A DNA stretch of 64,000 nt from Isoetes taiwanensis (lineage: Eukaryota > Streptophyta > Lycopodiopsida > Isoetales > Isoetaceae): assembly GCA_021234155.1 (NCBI GenBank), contig JAJEKV010000139.1, forward strand, positions 62,001 to 126,000, written 5' to 3'. Position 1 is the first letter of the stretch. The number at the start of each line of letters is the position of its first letter. A program made the position numbers and the translations under genes. A model generated the notes under the pieces. The model was given only the letters and a program-made list of their open reading frames with translations. It ran no database searches and was not told the DNA's origin. Positions 23,046 to 34,069 of the stretch are shown one piece after another.

Positions 23046-23221
23046 TATCCTCCCTTCAAGGCCTCCCTCCTTAAAGGCTTGCAACCGGGGGAATTTGAGG
23101 CGGATCAAAATTGATCTGCAAGAGACTAAAACTAAGGAGTGTGACGACAACCATCTGAACCTCCAACCCTATTACGGGTTGCCCACACCACTAGGGCATG
23201 AGTTATCCAAATCATACTGTC

Positions 23222-23348
23222 ATATTTAAGGGTCTGAACGGGATTTGAACCCACTACCTCTAGAGTGGTAGCTGTGCATCCTAACCGAAAAGGCCATGAT
23301 GATTTGGATGAAACCGAGTCGCACGCTCCAGACCTGATGGTTAATCGT
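23222..23348 (-). mobile_element. tRNA-derived SINE-like unit, copy 2
   Basis: A second copy of the unit at 22,917, including the same flanking GAAACCGAGTCGCACGCTCC. B-box GGTTCAAATCC. The two copies bracket 180 bp of unrelated sequence. Confidence 0.55.
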
Positions 23349-23619
23349 CACAATGTCCTCCACTATAGGAGGCATCAACATGGGCTGATTTAACATGGGC
23401 TGATTTTCTTCTTCCTCCTAACTCTTGCAACATATTAGGAGAATAATGCATCAATTGATCAAGAGTAAGTGTGATTTTAGTAGCTAATACTTGGCTGATC
23501 ACATCATCTTCATTATGAATGTCCTCCACTATAGGAGGCGTCAACATGGGCTGATTTTCTTTTATAGAATGAAACTGTTATGTGGGTAGCACACTAAATT
23601 GCACCTTCTTAGATGCTGA

Positions 23620-25120
23620 CACCTTTAAAGCTGATCCCGTCAAAGCCTTTGGCAAAGAGCTCGTAGTCTTCTCCGCTATCGACACTACTTTGGTTTTTGA
23701 ACCCTATGTTTTGATCTTGTAATCGCATTTGCTTTTCCAATCTCTTCTTCTTGCTGAAATGTATCATCCTCCACCTCAACAAATCCACTACTATTTTGCC
23801 TTCTCTTGCTTCTTAAGTTCCTCAATAAGAGCCTTAATTTGAGGTTTTTCAATATACTTTGCATCTTGAATGCGAGCATCATTATTAGGAAGAGGTACTG
23901 ACTCAAACACTTGCTGCCTTGGTGGATATTTATTCGTTGCCCATTCTGGTTTCCCATAAATTTTCCAACAAGTACTCTCATCATGCTTGAATTTATCACA
24001 TAACTTGCAATACAAATGAGTCTTACTTGGATACCATCCCTGTTTTGGCTGCACCATTTGTGTGGAGGCCATTGGAGCTTGTTGGACCATTGGAGCTTGT
24101 GGCATCATTGGAACTTGTGGTATGAGAGTTGCTGCTTGCACTGGTTGAATAGGAATAGGTGATGCTTGTTGCATAATAGCAAATACCAGATTAGCCCTCT
24201 CAAAAATCTCTTCTCCCTACATTCTTGATCATTATGGCCCTTGATTTGACATCTTGAACAAAATTTCAGCAATCTACATGTGATTTTAGGTTGTCCAACA
24301 GCTCCGCAATACTCACAAGTACTAAACTGAACCTCCCTTGATTTCTCGCCTATTGTAAGCTTAGAAACTTTCGCTGCAATCTCCTCTGTTGTTTTATGCT
24401 CTAGAACAGCAACTTCATGAATGTATCCTAGCTTGTCTTCTGCTTTGAGAGTAAGTTTTTGTGCTTCCAATAATGTTGTAGGCTGTTTAGCCTTTATCTT
24501 ATGAGTAGTAGCTCGTTTCAGCCCCTTTATATACTATTGGATATCCAATTCATCATTTCTTGCAATCTTTCAATGAACTATGGCTTTTGGAACCGCAATA
24601 TATTGTTGATTATACTCACTTATTGATTCATCCTTCTTTTGTGTGAAATTGGTCCACCTTTCTATAGTCTTATCCTTATCATGGACTTCTTGATAATTAG
24701 CAATGAATGCTTCCTTCAATTCCTAATACGTAATGGTGTTTGGCGGAGTCTGTGCCCAATCCTCCATTGGATCTTACAAAGAACTTTGAAACCAAAGCAA
24801 ATAATCACCAGGCGGTAACTTATATTGCTGGCAATACCTCTCAAACTTCACAATATGCTACAAGGGTCCCGATCTACTAGATCATCAAACTTTGGAATCC
24901 CTATTGTCTGAAAACCCCACACCATCAGTGGTAATATATCCATCTCTGCCTCTTCTTGAGGTTCTTGAAATTGAAAAAACGAAATGGAATCTCCCTTTAA
25001 TTTGAAAAATAAAATTGCATTACCTCCTAGATCAGTAAATAGAATTAGAACCTCCTGGTTCTGAGAATTAGACCCCATATCTACTTCCAAATCTAAAAAC
25101 GAAATTGAATCTTGATGCAA
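23620..25120 (-). pseudogene. Element 1 gag (capsid plus two zinc knuckles, broken)
   Basis: Structural protein of the virus-like particle. From the N-terminus: MGSNSQNQEVLI (25,084 or the Met at 25,120), a capsid-type core read across shifts between 24,850 and 24,560 (YCQQYKLPPGDYLLWFQ; DKTIERWTNFTQKKDES), then two CX2CX4HX4C knuckles. The first is CSRCQIKGHNDQEC at about 24,270, the second CKLCDKFKHDESTC at about 24,005, separated by a Pro/Gln/Met-rich linker. Two knuckles of different sequence are less common than one. Several stops and shifts break the frame. Confidence 0.75.
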
Positions 25121-25379
25121 TTTGAGCCAAAATCCTGAGTCACCAGACCCCTTCTTGCTACGATGGAGCTTGATGGTATATCCTACTTACTTCTCGTGGA
25201 CATAAAACTATGGTCCTCTTGTCAAATTGTACCCCACAAATTAGTTATGGCAAAATCCCCTTCACGCAAAGAAAATGCTCCTTGCTCAATGGTGTCGTTC
25301 TTTTCCGACGATCACCAAGATAAATGGTAACAATCCTTTTTCTACCGGAAATTCTTGCCACATAATGGTCTGTTGAGTT

Positions 25380-25394
25380 ATGTGGTCGCCAAAT
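25380..25394 (-). other. Primer-binding-site-like sequence of element 1
   Basis: Immediately inside the 5' LTR the minus strand reads ATTTGGCGACCACATAAC. TTTGGCG-type sequences are the usual start of primer-binding sites in plant Ty3 elements. The matching tRNA was not identified. Confidence 0.5.
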
Positions 25395-25699
25395 TGTTAG
25401 AGCCTAAACTTCAACCTTGCAAGGATGAAAAACCAATAATCCAAGCTTCAATCTACTGGATCTATGCAATGCACAACATAAAGACTCATAATCTCCATAG
25501 CTAGATCAAGACAATCTCCCTCTCTCATACACCATCTCTGTTTTTTCCCCCTGCTCACATAACACAATTATCCATAATGGATGCCTAGATACACAATGCA
25601 TACGTGCATATCTCCTCCACTCGTGCATCACGTGTATATATACATGTGTATGTACCTCCATATACGACCATGTATATGGTCTCCTATACCACCCCAACA
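25395..25699 (-). repeat. 5' LTR of element 1 (305 bp)
   Basis: Intact LTR, TGTTAG...CCAACA as read on plus, matching the split left LTR. Contains a TATA-like run (GTGTATATATAC) suited to drive minus-strand transcription. Confidence 0.85.
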
Positions 25700-25949
25700 A
25701 GGCCCTAGGAAAAAAATCAACTGAATTTTTATATTGTCAATGTTTCTCGATTCATTAGAAATACTTCTTCCTAGTATTCCCAAGGTTATTGCACCTGGAG
25801 TTTGGTTTAGTGGTAATAAAATATTGAGCTCGAGCCTACTAGGGTGCATTATAAGTTGATTGGAGGAAGGACCCATGTTGGTGTGGTGGCATTAAAAATG
25901 CTCTTCCTTGTCTTCTTTTGCAATGATCCATGCATGCATAGATTTTACT

Positions 25950-26940
25950 GTTCTTTAGCGTCTCGAAAGGCCACATGCTTTTTGGTCTTTATTGACACCT
26001 AATTGTGTTCTCTTCTAAAGCTGATAGATATACTCGCTACATGTGGGTCAAACTCCATTGCACAAATGGTAGTGCCATTTTTATTGCCGCATGCTATTTT
26101 CCACTTACATCATCACCTTTCTACGTTGAATATGATATAGACCGCAATGATCCTTATAGTGATCTTTATGATGATATTGACCAATTGAAATAGCTAGGGC
26201 ATGTTATTCGTCTTGTTGATTTTAATGTTTGCACTGCTGCAATGCAAGCTGCTCAGTTTATACATGAGGATGTACGTGACTCTTTATGGATGTTTGGTAA
26301 TGATACAGTTTTGCCACGTTCATTGCATGATGCTAACAAGCCTATCTCATCTTTTGGGAAGGGAATTCATCCTATTGTACTTCCTTCTGTTGTGTTGTGT
26401 TTTGATGCACATGCTCTTGGTGATACGCATGCTAGTAAGAAATCCTTCCTAAAATGCATGGTTTGGTGTTGATTGCAAACAACTTAAAAAACAATTGTGC
26501 ACAATAATTGAACCTAATGCATGCCAAAATGCCATCAAGGATTATAAATCTGTATTGAAAAGCAAAAAGACACACTTTGTTGCTGAGCATCAAAAGCAAA
26601 TGTTTGCTGCTACGTGAACCTCAGACCTTTGGCACAAAATACGGCCGCATCCAACTTCTGGACATATCCTTATGCAGCAACGGGATGAGCGACGAGTTCA
26701 AATATATAATCATCCTGGTATTCTTAGTTATGTGCCTCCTTTGGTAGGTAATATTCTTCAAATCATAGAGGCAAAAGTCAAAGATAGACTGCGGTATTTG
26801 TCCAATGGAAAGTCTCCCATTCTTCAAGATTTGCAGGCAAAGTTGCTTAACGGGGGTCCACTATTGCTTCCAATTATCAAGAAGGACTGCCAGAATTGAT
26901 CTTTTAAATCAAGCTTTGCAAGAAGCACTGCCAAAAACTT
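25950..26940 (+). pseudogene. LINE-B fragment: endonuclease and EN-RT linker
   Basis: Apurinic-type endonuclease of a non-LTR retrotransposon that nicks target DNA. Frames at 26,005-26,193 and 26,201-26,472 give WVKLHCTNGSAIFIAACYFP, DPYSDLYDDIDQLK, then a degenerate GDFNA motif read as VDFNVCTAAMQAAQF. Next come a RD.SLW/FG-type stretch and a basic linker (DYKSVLKSKKTHFVAEHQKQ; DLWHKIRPHPTSGHI) expected between endonuclease and RT. The RT is absent: the element abuts the 3' tail of LINE-A at 26,987. Stops break the frame. Confidence 0.75.
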
Positions 26941-26986
26941 AGACTATCAATAAGGTCATACTGATTCGCAAAGCAGATGATAAGAA

Positions 26987-29634
26987 TAGAATAGAATAGA
27001 ATAGAATATGATTTTATCGTCCACGGAGACCAACTGGCCTATGGGACCCAAGTACAAAGAGAGAGCAGCGGATTACTACCGGGATTAAAACCCCCGCCCG
27101 GAAGGGTTTTCGGGAAAAACCTTAGTAGCAATAAGGATCTTTGACATCTTCTGATTATATACATAATCACAAGTACGCAGTGAGGTTAATGTCGGACGGA
27201 CCGGGGCATAAGCGAGTCCGCGTATCCATTACTTCCAGGTGCGATCCCAACAAGCCTTACGGGAGGCCTGCTCGGTAGCTCATGCAAGGCGATGGGGCAC
27301 AACTAGCAGAGCATACCCAGGGCCGGATATGCTTTCGGGCATGAGGCCTGGCGGGGCGTGACTTTCATCCTCAATGGCCCACGGACAGCACTGGACTCGT
27401 CCTCGCATCGGCTCCCGAATCCATCTCCCTGTCTCAATGCGGTGGTGTGCACTGTCTTGAATGGAAACAATCACCTGCGCTTTCGGTGGTGGTGTGGGCC
27501 CCTTGTGAGCATGGGATTAACTTTCGCGTCCGATAATTTGCCACCTTGACCGCGTGATGTGGGGCCTCACATCCCAAAGCTTGGCCATGAAGCAAGCATC
27601 AAAATCTTGCTTCAAAGGCGTAGCGTTCCTTCGGTGTATGCACCTTTGGTCCACATCGTGTGCCTGCACATTCCATAGCGAGAACCACTGGGCTTGCTTG
27701 TCTTTCCAAAGAGGCTTTTGAGTTGCAAGGGCCCATCGCCACCGCCAAAGCAAGGTTAGGCAGCCGGGCTTCATCCATAGCCACCACCTTAAAGAAGTAA
27801 ATAATGTGACGTTCAGTGGAGCCCCCTCAGTAATGGAAGGAAGCCTCTCTCGGAGCAAGATCGATATGGGACCGTGGATTTCACTCCCAAAGGGGCCAAG
27901 AAGGCCTTCTGCATTCTGCTCTAGATCGTTCCAAGTGGTGAGGGATATCACCGCCCCCACACTTCTGCCCCATAGAGGAGGACCCGCTCAACCAAGGCCC
28001 CGAACAAGTGGGTAAAAGCATGTTAGGGTGTCCCTTAAAAAGTATTATTTAGTGACCAAAAAGTACCTAAAAGGTACCGGATCTTGGTCTTTGGTACCCA
28101 TGTAATATCTCAATAAAAGTTACATTTAGAACTTTTATATATATTTTGGTCTCACGGTAACATTATCTTTAACTTAACTTTGAATATTAATGCCCTTGAC
28201 TTTTATTTTGGACCTTTGTACTAGTTTTAATGAAAATAAAAAATAAGAAAAGTACCGGGCCTCAAGTACCTAGTGTATGTACTTTTGCGAGTTCCAAAAG
28301 TGGTACACCCCTAACATGCTTTTACCCAAGTGTGCTGGTGACCCCATGCATACCCTTGCTTTGTATTTGTTGTTTTTGTATTGCATACGAGGCTTTCCGA
28401 CTGCGAAAGGACCGTGAACTGATGGATGCATCCCAAAGGTGTGGTAGTAGAAAACTCAATGCCCAAATACTTATAAGGATCGAGCCACCTCCACTACCCG
28501 CCCTTGGTAAGTGAATGAGGGAAGGCGTGGAGTGCCGATGATGGGACCAAGAACCCTTTGTCTTGGCCAAGTTAACTCTCATGTCCCGAATTGGGCGTAA
28601 AAGTGTCCAAAGCATCCGGTGGCGTTGCATGTCCTCACGGGGTATATGCGAGCAGGTCAACATCATCGGCATATATGAGTTGCCCGGATTATGTGGTGCA
28701 TCAACTGAAGCCTCCCCCTGCCCGGTGCTCGGTAGCCATTCTTCTAGCTGGTCAATGTACAAACCGTGAGCTGAGGATAGAGGGGCCACGGCGCGCCCAA
28801 TGCTACTAACAGCGGGCTCCCCCGACGATTAATGAACGGCAGGACAAGCCTTGTATAGAATGCGTATATAGCATTCGTCGTGCCACGGGGTCCCCTAGTC
28901 AGTCTCAATCGTCCCACAACTTATCCCGAGGGCCTTTGTCAAAAGCCTTTTGCGAAATCCACAAAGCAACAAGATGCGGATGGGCGCCGATTCCTATCCT
29001 CTCGAGTGTTCGCAGAGGAAGATATAGTCAATAGTAGAATGCCGGCGGGAAGTCTTGCGGTGAGAGAGCACTTCTCCATCCTCCGCCCCAAAGTGTCAAT
29101 CGCCCAAGCTCAAGAATCCCCAGGCAAAACTTGGCAAAGAGCGAACCCGACCATAATGGCACGATGGTTGGTTGAGCTATGGGGGTTCCCGCTTTGTATA
29201 TGGGCACAACTCCTCCGGTAGTCCGTCAGCGGGGAAGCCTTCTTGCAATGCCTTTGTTGAAGAGTCTTTGTGAGAACCGCACCATTGGGGGACCCGACCC
29301 ACTGAGAAGCTCTGCACGCATACCATCCAAATCTGCCGCCTTCCCCGTTAGCGAAGCGTTCACCGGCCCATTATGACATCCCCTTCATAATGACCGATGC
29401 TGTCTCGGAGGGTACTGATGCCGAAGCTTCCCATTGGGTCATGCAATTGTTTGCAAGTATCTCACCCATTGTTCAGGGTAATATTTCACGTGGGTCAGGT
29501 AGCTTACTCAAGACCTTTCTCCGAAGGCCCTAGGGTGGCCGGTCTAGAAGACCAAACATCATTTGCTGGTGCTTTCCATGAGGTACACGGCTTTCTTTGG
29601 TCTTGAGGAAGGAGCTGCATTAATGAGAACCCCT
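26987..29634 (-). mobile_element. LINE-A 3' half: reverse transcriptase, C-terminal domain, 3' tail
   Basis: Non-LTR reverse transcriptase, fragmented by indels. Visible pieces on minus: KAADLDGMRAELL (about 29,350), KAFDKGPRDKLWDD (about 28,940), GLYIDQLEEWL (about 28,750), catalytic YADDVDLLAY at 28,673-28,644, EDMQRH, VNLAKTK, then ERVLLYGAEVWG (about 27,970) after a MITE. The C-terminal Cys/His-rich region lies near 27,470-27,280 (RIETGRWI). The 3' end is CCGTGGACGATAAAATCAT followed by TATTC repeats (26,987-27,030). The 5' half lies beyond element 2. Confidence 0.85.
28011..28326. mobile_element. 316-bp MITE inside LINE-A
   Basis: The terminal inverted repeats are GGTAAAAGCATGTTAGGGTG on the left and CACCCCTAACATGCTTTTACC on the right, one mismatch or indel apart. 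It is flanked by perfect CAAGTG on both sides (28,005-28,010 and 28,327-28,332). It is AT-rich with no coding capacity and splits the LINE-A RT from its C-terminal region. Confidence 0.85.
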
Positions 29635-30211
29635 TGTTTGGGAGTGCAGGTTCGGGGAACTCACGGAAGACAAATTTCTGTGAGGGACCGTGGATCTAAC
29701 AGAGAGTCCAGGGACTATGTCCGCGGGATTTGCTGAAAGAGAAGAAAAAAAGAGAACAGAGCAAATGAAAGAAAGATGATAAGCTTCCTGATATCAATGA
29801 TGAAAATACATGAGCTCTCGCAATAGAGAGAAAACGAAAGGAGACAAGACTCAAAAACTCATCTAAAAACTTATGAGCTAACTCTACTCATATATATAGT
29901 ACAATGGCCTTGGGCCCAATATGAACACTACCTGATCTGATCTCCGACTCCCGGAAAGGAGGCCCGATTCTTGGAATGTTGGCGGTGCCTCTTGAAGTGC
30001 CTAGAATCACGCCGGGCGCCGGCCGCGCTGACGGGTCGTCACTTGTCCGAGCGGCGCCTTTGTTGATGACAGCCAAAGGCTTTGGCTGCGTGGCCTCGCT
30101 TAGTCTTCGTGGAGGCTTGGATGGTCGACCCGTGGTTGGCCGAGGATCTTTGAGCTTGACCTGGTACGGCGATGCATGAATAGTCCCTGCATCAGAGGCA
30201 CAGGACTAACA
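29635..30211 (-). repeat. 3' LTR of element 2 (577 bp)
   Basis: Read on plus from TGTTTGGGAG to GGACTAACA. It is preceded on the element side by the polypurine tract, minus GGTTTGGTGGGGGAG. A TATATATA run lies at about 29,890. Confidence 0.85.
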
Positions 30212-30226
30212 CTCCCCCACCAAACG
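30212..30226 (-). promoter_or_regulatory. Polypurine tract of element 2
   Basis: The minus strand reads TTTGGTGGGGGAG directly before the LTR start TGTTAGTCC. This is the typical plus-strand priming site of plant LTR retrotransposons. Confidence 0.7.
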
Positions 30227-31839
30227 ACACTTTCCGGAAGAAAAGGAGGAAGCGTTTGGAGGGGGGAAGCCATCAGCAAAAGTGATCCTCACGGAGTGAG
30301 GGATCTGCCCCATTATGGTAATCGGGTGATGAGATCTTAAGTGATTGAAGAGCTTTGAGGTGTGTCTTGGGCAAGGGCGTGATCAGCATCAATAAGAAAA
30401 CAGAGCGTACCATGTCTTCAAGTGCGGCGTGGCGTCAAACAAATGTCGACACTCCATGAGGAGACACGAAGGCCAAAGGCACCACTACCGGGTATTTGGA
30501 TTGGTGTTGAAAAATGGGGCCGATTTAAGGAGCTTAGCAAAATGCATTTGAGGCAAAGAAAAATCACAGCAGAAGATGGATGTAAGGATCGGTGAGGGGG
30601 GAGTTACGCAAGAAGGTGTTGAAACCATGAAGCGATCCGGCGCCGTTGCCAACCACGCCATTAGCAATGTAGATCCAATTGGTGGTGTTGTCCAAAGTAG
30701 CACCTTCTTCCCAATGTGATCGGGAACAAAACGTGGATCCCAACGAGATCCGGCCGAGATCTGAGGTGGTGTCCAGCCGGCATGACCATCCATGACCTTG
30801 GTCCAAAAGGAAGGCGCCAAACGATGTCGAAACACAGGGGGCGTGGAGGGACGCCGAGGGAAGCATAAGGAGAAGGAACCATGCCCGTGGGTTCTTGGCG
30901 ATCTCCACCCCGAATTGGCCCGACAAGATCTGATCAAGTGCGACACCGGCGATCCCAAAGAGAAGCAGAGAGGCGAGAGTTGGATGAGGGGCTATCCCAT
31001 CCCGTAGGGACCGCCTTTGCTATCCAACGTATTCATGAATCGACAGTAACGTGAGGTGCCGATATGGGCAGTGCATAGGGAAGATCTTCTGGATGTCCTA
31101 GATACTTCCTTATTTGTTGCGGCTTCCGGCTTGCCGGAGAGATAAATGATTGGCAAGCCAAAGCATGTACTCTGATGAAAAAGTTTTGGTCTTGAAAGGG
31201 ATCCAAGATATGGATTGTTATCCCGAAGCACCCATTGCGCAGTGGGGTCACCACGAACAGCAGTGGGCCCATTGCCAAAATTTTCCGTGTATCACCCACC
31301 GATAGAAATCATGAAAAATATAAGCCATGGGCTGAACCACGCGGAAAGTGAGAAAGTCGGGATCAGAACGATGTATGAGATCAAAGACAACAAGGGCACA
31401 ACACAACCCTTTGTCTTCAATGGAGAGTTCGCCAAATCCGAAAAATCAAGACCGCCTGAGGATATCCACGGGCCATCACCGCGTGCCACTTTGAAAGGAA
31501 GAGGTGGCGTCGAGCAACCACATAATCATGATAGCGGGAGGGAGCTGGGAAGTCCACCGGCATTCGCAGGAAGAATTGAAGTCCAGGGCCAAGTTTGGTT
31601 TGAGCCTCATCGCCAGACCGAATAGCTTGCCGCTTGCGGTTGTTGTTCGAGATCACGGATCCTATTTTCCTTTTCCGGTAGGGCGTGATAGTCCTCTGAC
31701 CCGCTTAGAAGATTGACACAGGAGGAAGATTTCCCCGGTGTATTGAGACGAAACACGGCAATCTCCGGCGTCATCGGTATTTTTACGTTTTACGCACCTC
31801 ACTGTAGTCGATCTTGAAGAGAGGTGATCTCGAGAGGAA
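30227..31839 (-). other. Element 2: uncharacterised region between extra ORF and 3' LTR
   Basis: Minus-strand frames are open in patches (31,656-31,417, 31,299-31,033, 30,926-30,564), including a hydrophobic stretch at about 31,400-31,300 (PLLSLISYIVLIPTF, then FSPWLIFFMISI) that could span a membrane. The pieces are in different frames, and I recognise no family. It could be a further element gene or captured host sequence. Confidence 0.35.
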
Positions 31840-33421
31840 TTATGTAGAAAGCTGAGCCGTCAAGGAGGCAACTTGACATCTGGGGCTGAAAGATTTTGAA
31901 CTTGAGTGCGAAGTTTTCACCTGATTCGAGTACAAGGCATTGAGTTTAGCAATATCTTCATCCTTGGTACTTTTCGAGAGAAGCGGCTTTGGACTTGTTG
32001 TGCTCCAATAGAGTTCCAATTCCCGAGTGGAGCTGGGCATCTTGATGCGAGTTGGCTGACTTGAGCTTGTACTCTTGAGATCCCGCTTGAGCTGTAAGAG
32101 AGCTTCATGCTTGTCTTGAAGTTTGGCCTCCAAAGTTGCAACTTGGGCAGTGGGCGTGAAGGTCTTGTGTACCGCGATCGGAGGCCTCTAGTGCCCGTTG
32201 AACCCCGCTCATAAGAGCGCCTTGGGATTCCTCAGAATTTAAGTGCAGCAGCCTTGAGCATCCCGGCGACATTGATACAACAACCGACGAGGGTGTTGTG
32301 GTGGTGGAATTGGTCATTGCTTCGTGTGGGAGGTTTGTGAAAAATGGTGTGAAGTGGATGGTGTAGCGGAGGAAGAGACAAAGGACATGAGTGTGACCGT
32401 GGTCATGACCGGGGGAAGATGGGCGTGATGTGCCAACAGTGATTATTTCGAAGGGAGCGAGGTGGAAGTATGAGAATTTGGTGGTGTGGGAGGAAGTAAT
32501 GACGGATGAGGGCTTGAAAGTGCCCTCCCCACGTAAAACTTCGTAAATGGAAGTGGTACCCCGGCGGTCCATTTCTTGGAGAAGACGATAGAACATCATT
32601 TGGGGCCAATCTATGTGGTGCTTGGAGTGTGTAGCAAGAAAGGACCAGGTTATAGAAAGGTTTATTGATATGGGTGTTCTTGATAGAATACCCAAGGAAT
32701 TTGCGCCACAAAAAAATTTTACAAAGGTCTCATGAGGCTTGTCGATATTGGTCGACGATGGACATTGGCGTGATAAGTGTGCACCAAACTCTGTGACATC
32801 AATATCCCCCATAGCGTACCATGATACACAAGGAGTGTGCAAGGAATATGAAATACCTCGTAAATCAAGTGTTGAGTCAATGAAATAGTGGTGCCATCGA
32901 CCCGCAATGGTGTACCCTACGGTCATTAACAATATTATTGGCGATGAGCTACGAATCAAGGTGATTTGGAGCCGGAAGTTCCATTTGAGAAAATTCAGAA
33001 AAAGTTGGTGTCGTTCAACGACGTCTTTATTGGGGCCAACAAGGGCTTCATGGAAAGTGGGCCAAGAAGGATACAGATGCAAAAAAGGGCGGATCCTTGG
33101 GGCGGTAACAAGTGTAGAAAATCTTGGGCAGCCATGAGAATGATTTGCGTAAACGAAGAGAGATGCCAAAGGCGGAAGACGAAAAGTCGAGCACCGGAGG
33201 ATGAAGGCAGAGGAACGCGAAAAGGTTTGTTTTAGGGCGCTGGCCGGAGGTGAAGAGGTATGAAGAGTGCGAAAACAGAACCGTTGATGATGCGGTGTCA
33301 AAGATCTGAAGAAGGGATTGAGAGGCAAAATTTGGCTAAGTCCCCAAAAAAAAAACGTAAGGGAGAAGCAATGGGCGGTGAGGATGAGACGGAAAGAAAG
33401 ATCGGATGTGACAGATGGCAA
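31840..33421 (-). CDS. Element 2 additional ORF downstream of integrase, with coiled-coil C-terminus
   Basis: A 438-residue open frame (33,421-32,105), the longest intact frame in the element, is followed by a frame-shifted coiled-coil piece (32,133-31,840: EAKLQDKHEALLQLKRDLKS). It is in the same orientation as pol, after integrase and before the 3' LTR. A parallel frame shows LRVDGTTISLTQHLIYEVFHIP-like residues, recalling the V-G-x-x-I-x-x-x-x-x-x-I pattern of the plant-transposon-associated domain found in extra ORFs of some plant Ty3 elements. That assignment is an inference. The role is unknown. A Ser/Thr-rich linker (NSTTTTPSSVVVSM) precedes the helix. Confidence 0.5.
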
Positions 33422-34069
33422 AGGACACCCATTAATGTTCGGCAGGCGTGGAAAGAAGGAATGGCATTCAATCTTGGCAACTCAAGTGGGATATCATTAA
33501 AAGGAATGTGTCGGAAGGTACCATTGCTAGATATGCGGCGGAGAATGATTCTCCTTTTAGAAACAGCCTTGCATTGCAACCACGTTGGCGATTTGTGTGA
33601 TTGGTCCACGCCGACAAGGAGGTCCTCGATTGGCTATATAAGGCGAACCGAGAAAACGAAGGCATCCGATGGCACTCGGTATGGCTGCCGCCGGGTTTGA
33701 ACGAAGATTGCACCATCTTGAAATAACCGCGGAGTGGATCACTTGTAAGATGAATGCGGATCTGGCGCTGCCACAACCGTGGCGCGTCGCATGGGCGGCT
33801 GGTGTCTGCGGGATGGCTGAACATCCACCCGAAGACCAACGGGATGGAGGTTGTTCGCACCTCGGCGGGATCCGGGCGTAACCTCTACCATCTCCTCGCA
33901 TCACCTACGCTCCAACCCTGAGTAGAGGGTTTTCCTCTTAGGACTTAGTAGATAGGGCTCGGGCCGTTTTTGTATATAGGGCGGTGCCCATAGCGGAAAT
34001 AGCTTTGAAATTGCGCCCATTTTGTAAAAATTCTCCACTATAATATAATCTACCGCCTTTCTAGTCACT

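Larger units (their letters stand above)
14059..25699 (-). mobile_element. Ty3/gypsy LTR retrotransposon 1 (with nested insertions)
   Basis: The minus-strand order is 5' LTR, PBS-like TTTGGCGACCAC, gag, protease, an archaeal-type RNase H, RT, RNase H, integrase, 3' LTR. The LTR consensus starts TGTTGGG and ends CTCTAACA (TG...CA). The flanks read AGGCA on the left (14,054-14,058) and AGGCC on the right (25,700-25,704), a near-perfect 5-bp target duplication. The left LTR is interrupted by a 2,696-bp DNA element. All pol frames are broken by shifts or stops, so the copy is non-autonomous. Confidence 0.85.

Noticed and set aside
22917-23348. Functional tRNA genes
   Set aside because: A- and B-box-like sequences are present, but the acceptor and anticodon stems do not form a proper cloverleaf and there is no Pol III terminator. 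The repeated flanks indicate SINE-like copies.
25790-25850. Another tRNA-like unit (TGGTTTAGTGGTAAT ... GAGCTCGAGCC, plus)
   Set aside because: The A-box match is fair but the B-box is poor and the spacing short; not enough to annotate.
30485-31656. Envelope-like gene in element 2
   Set aside because: There is one hydrophobic stretch in a broken frame, with no visible signal peptide, glycosylation pattern or fusion region. Left as unknown coding potential.
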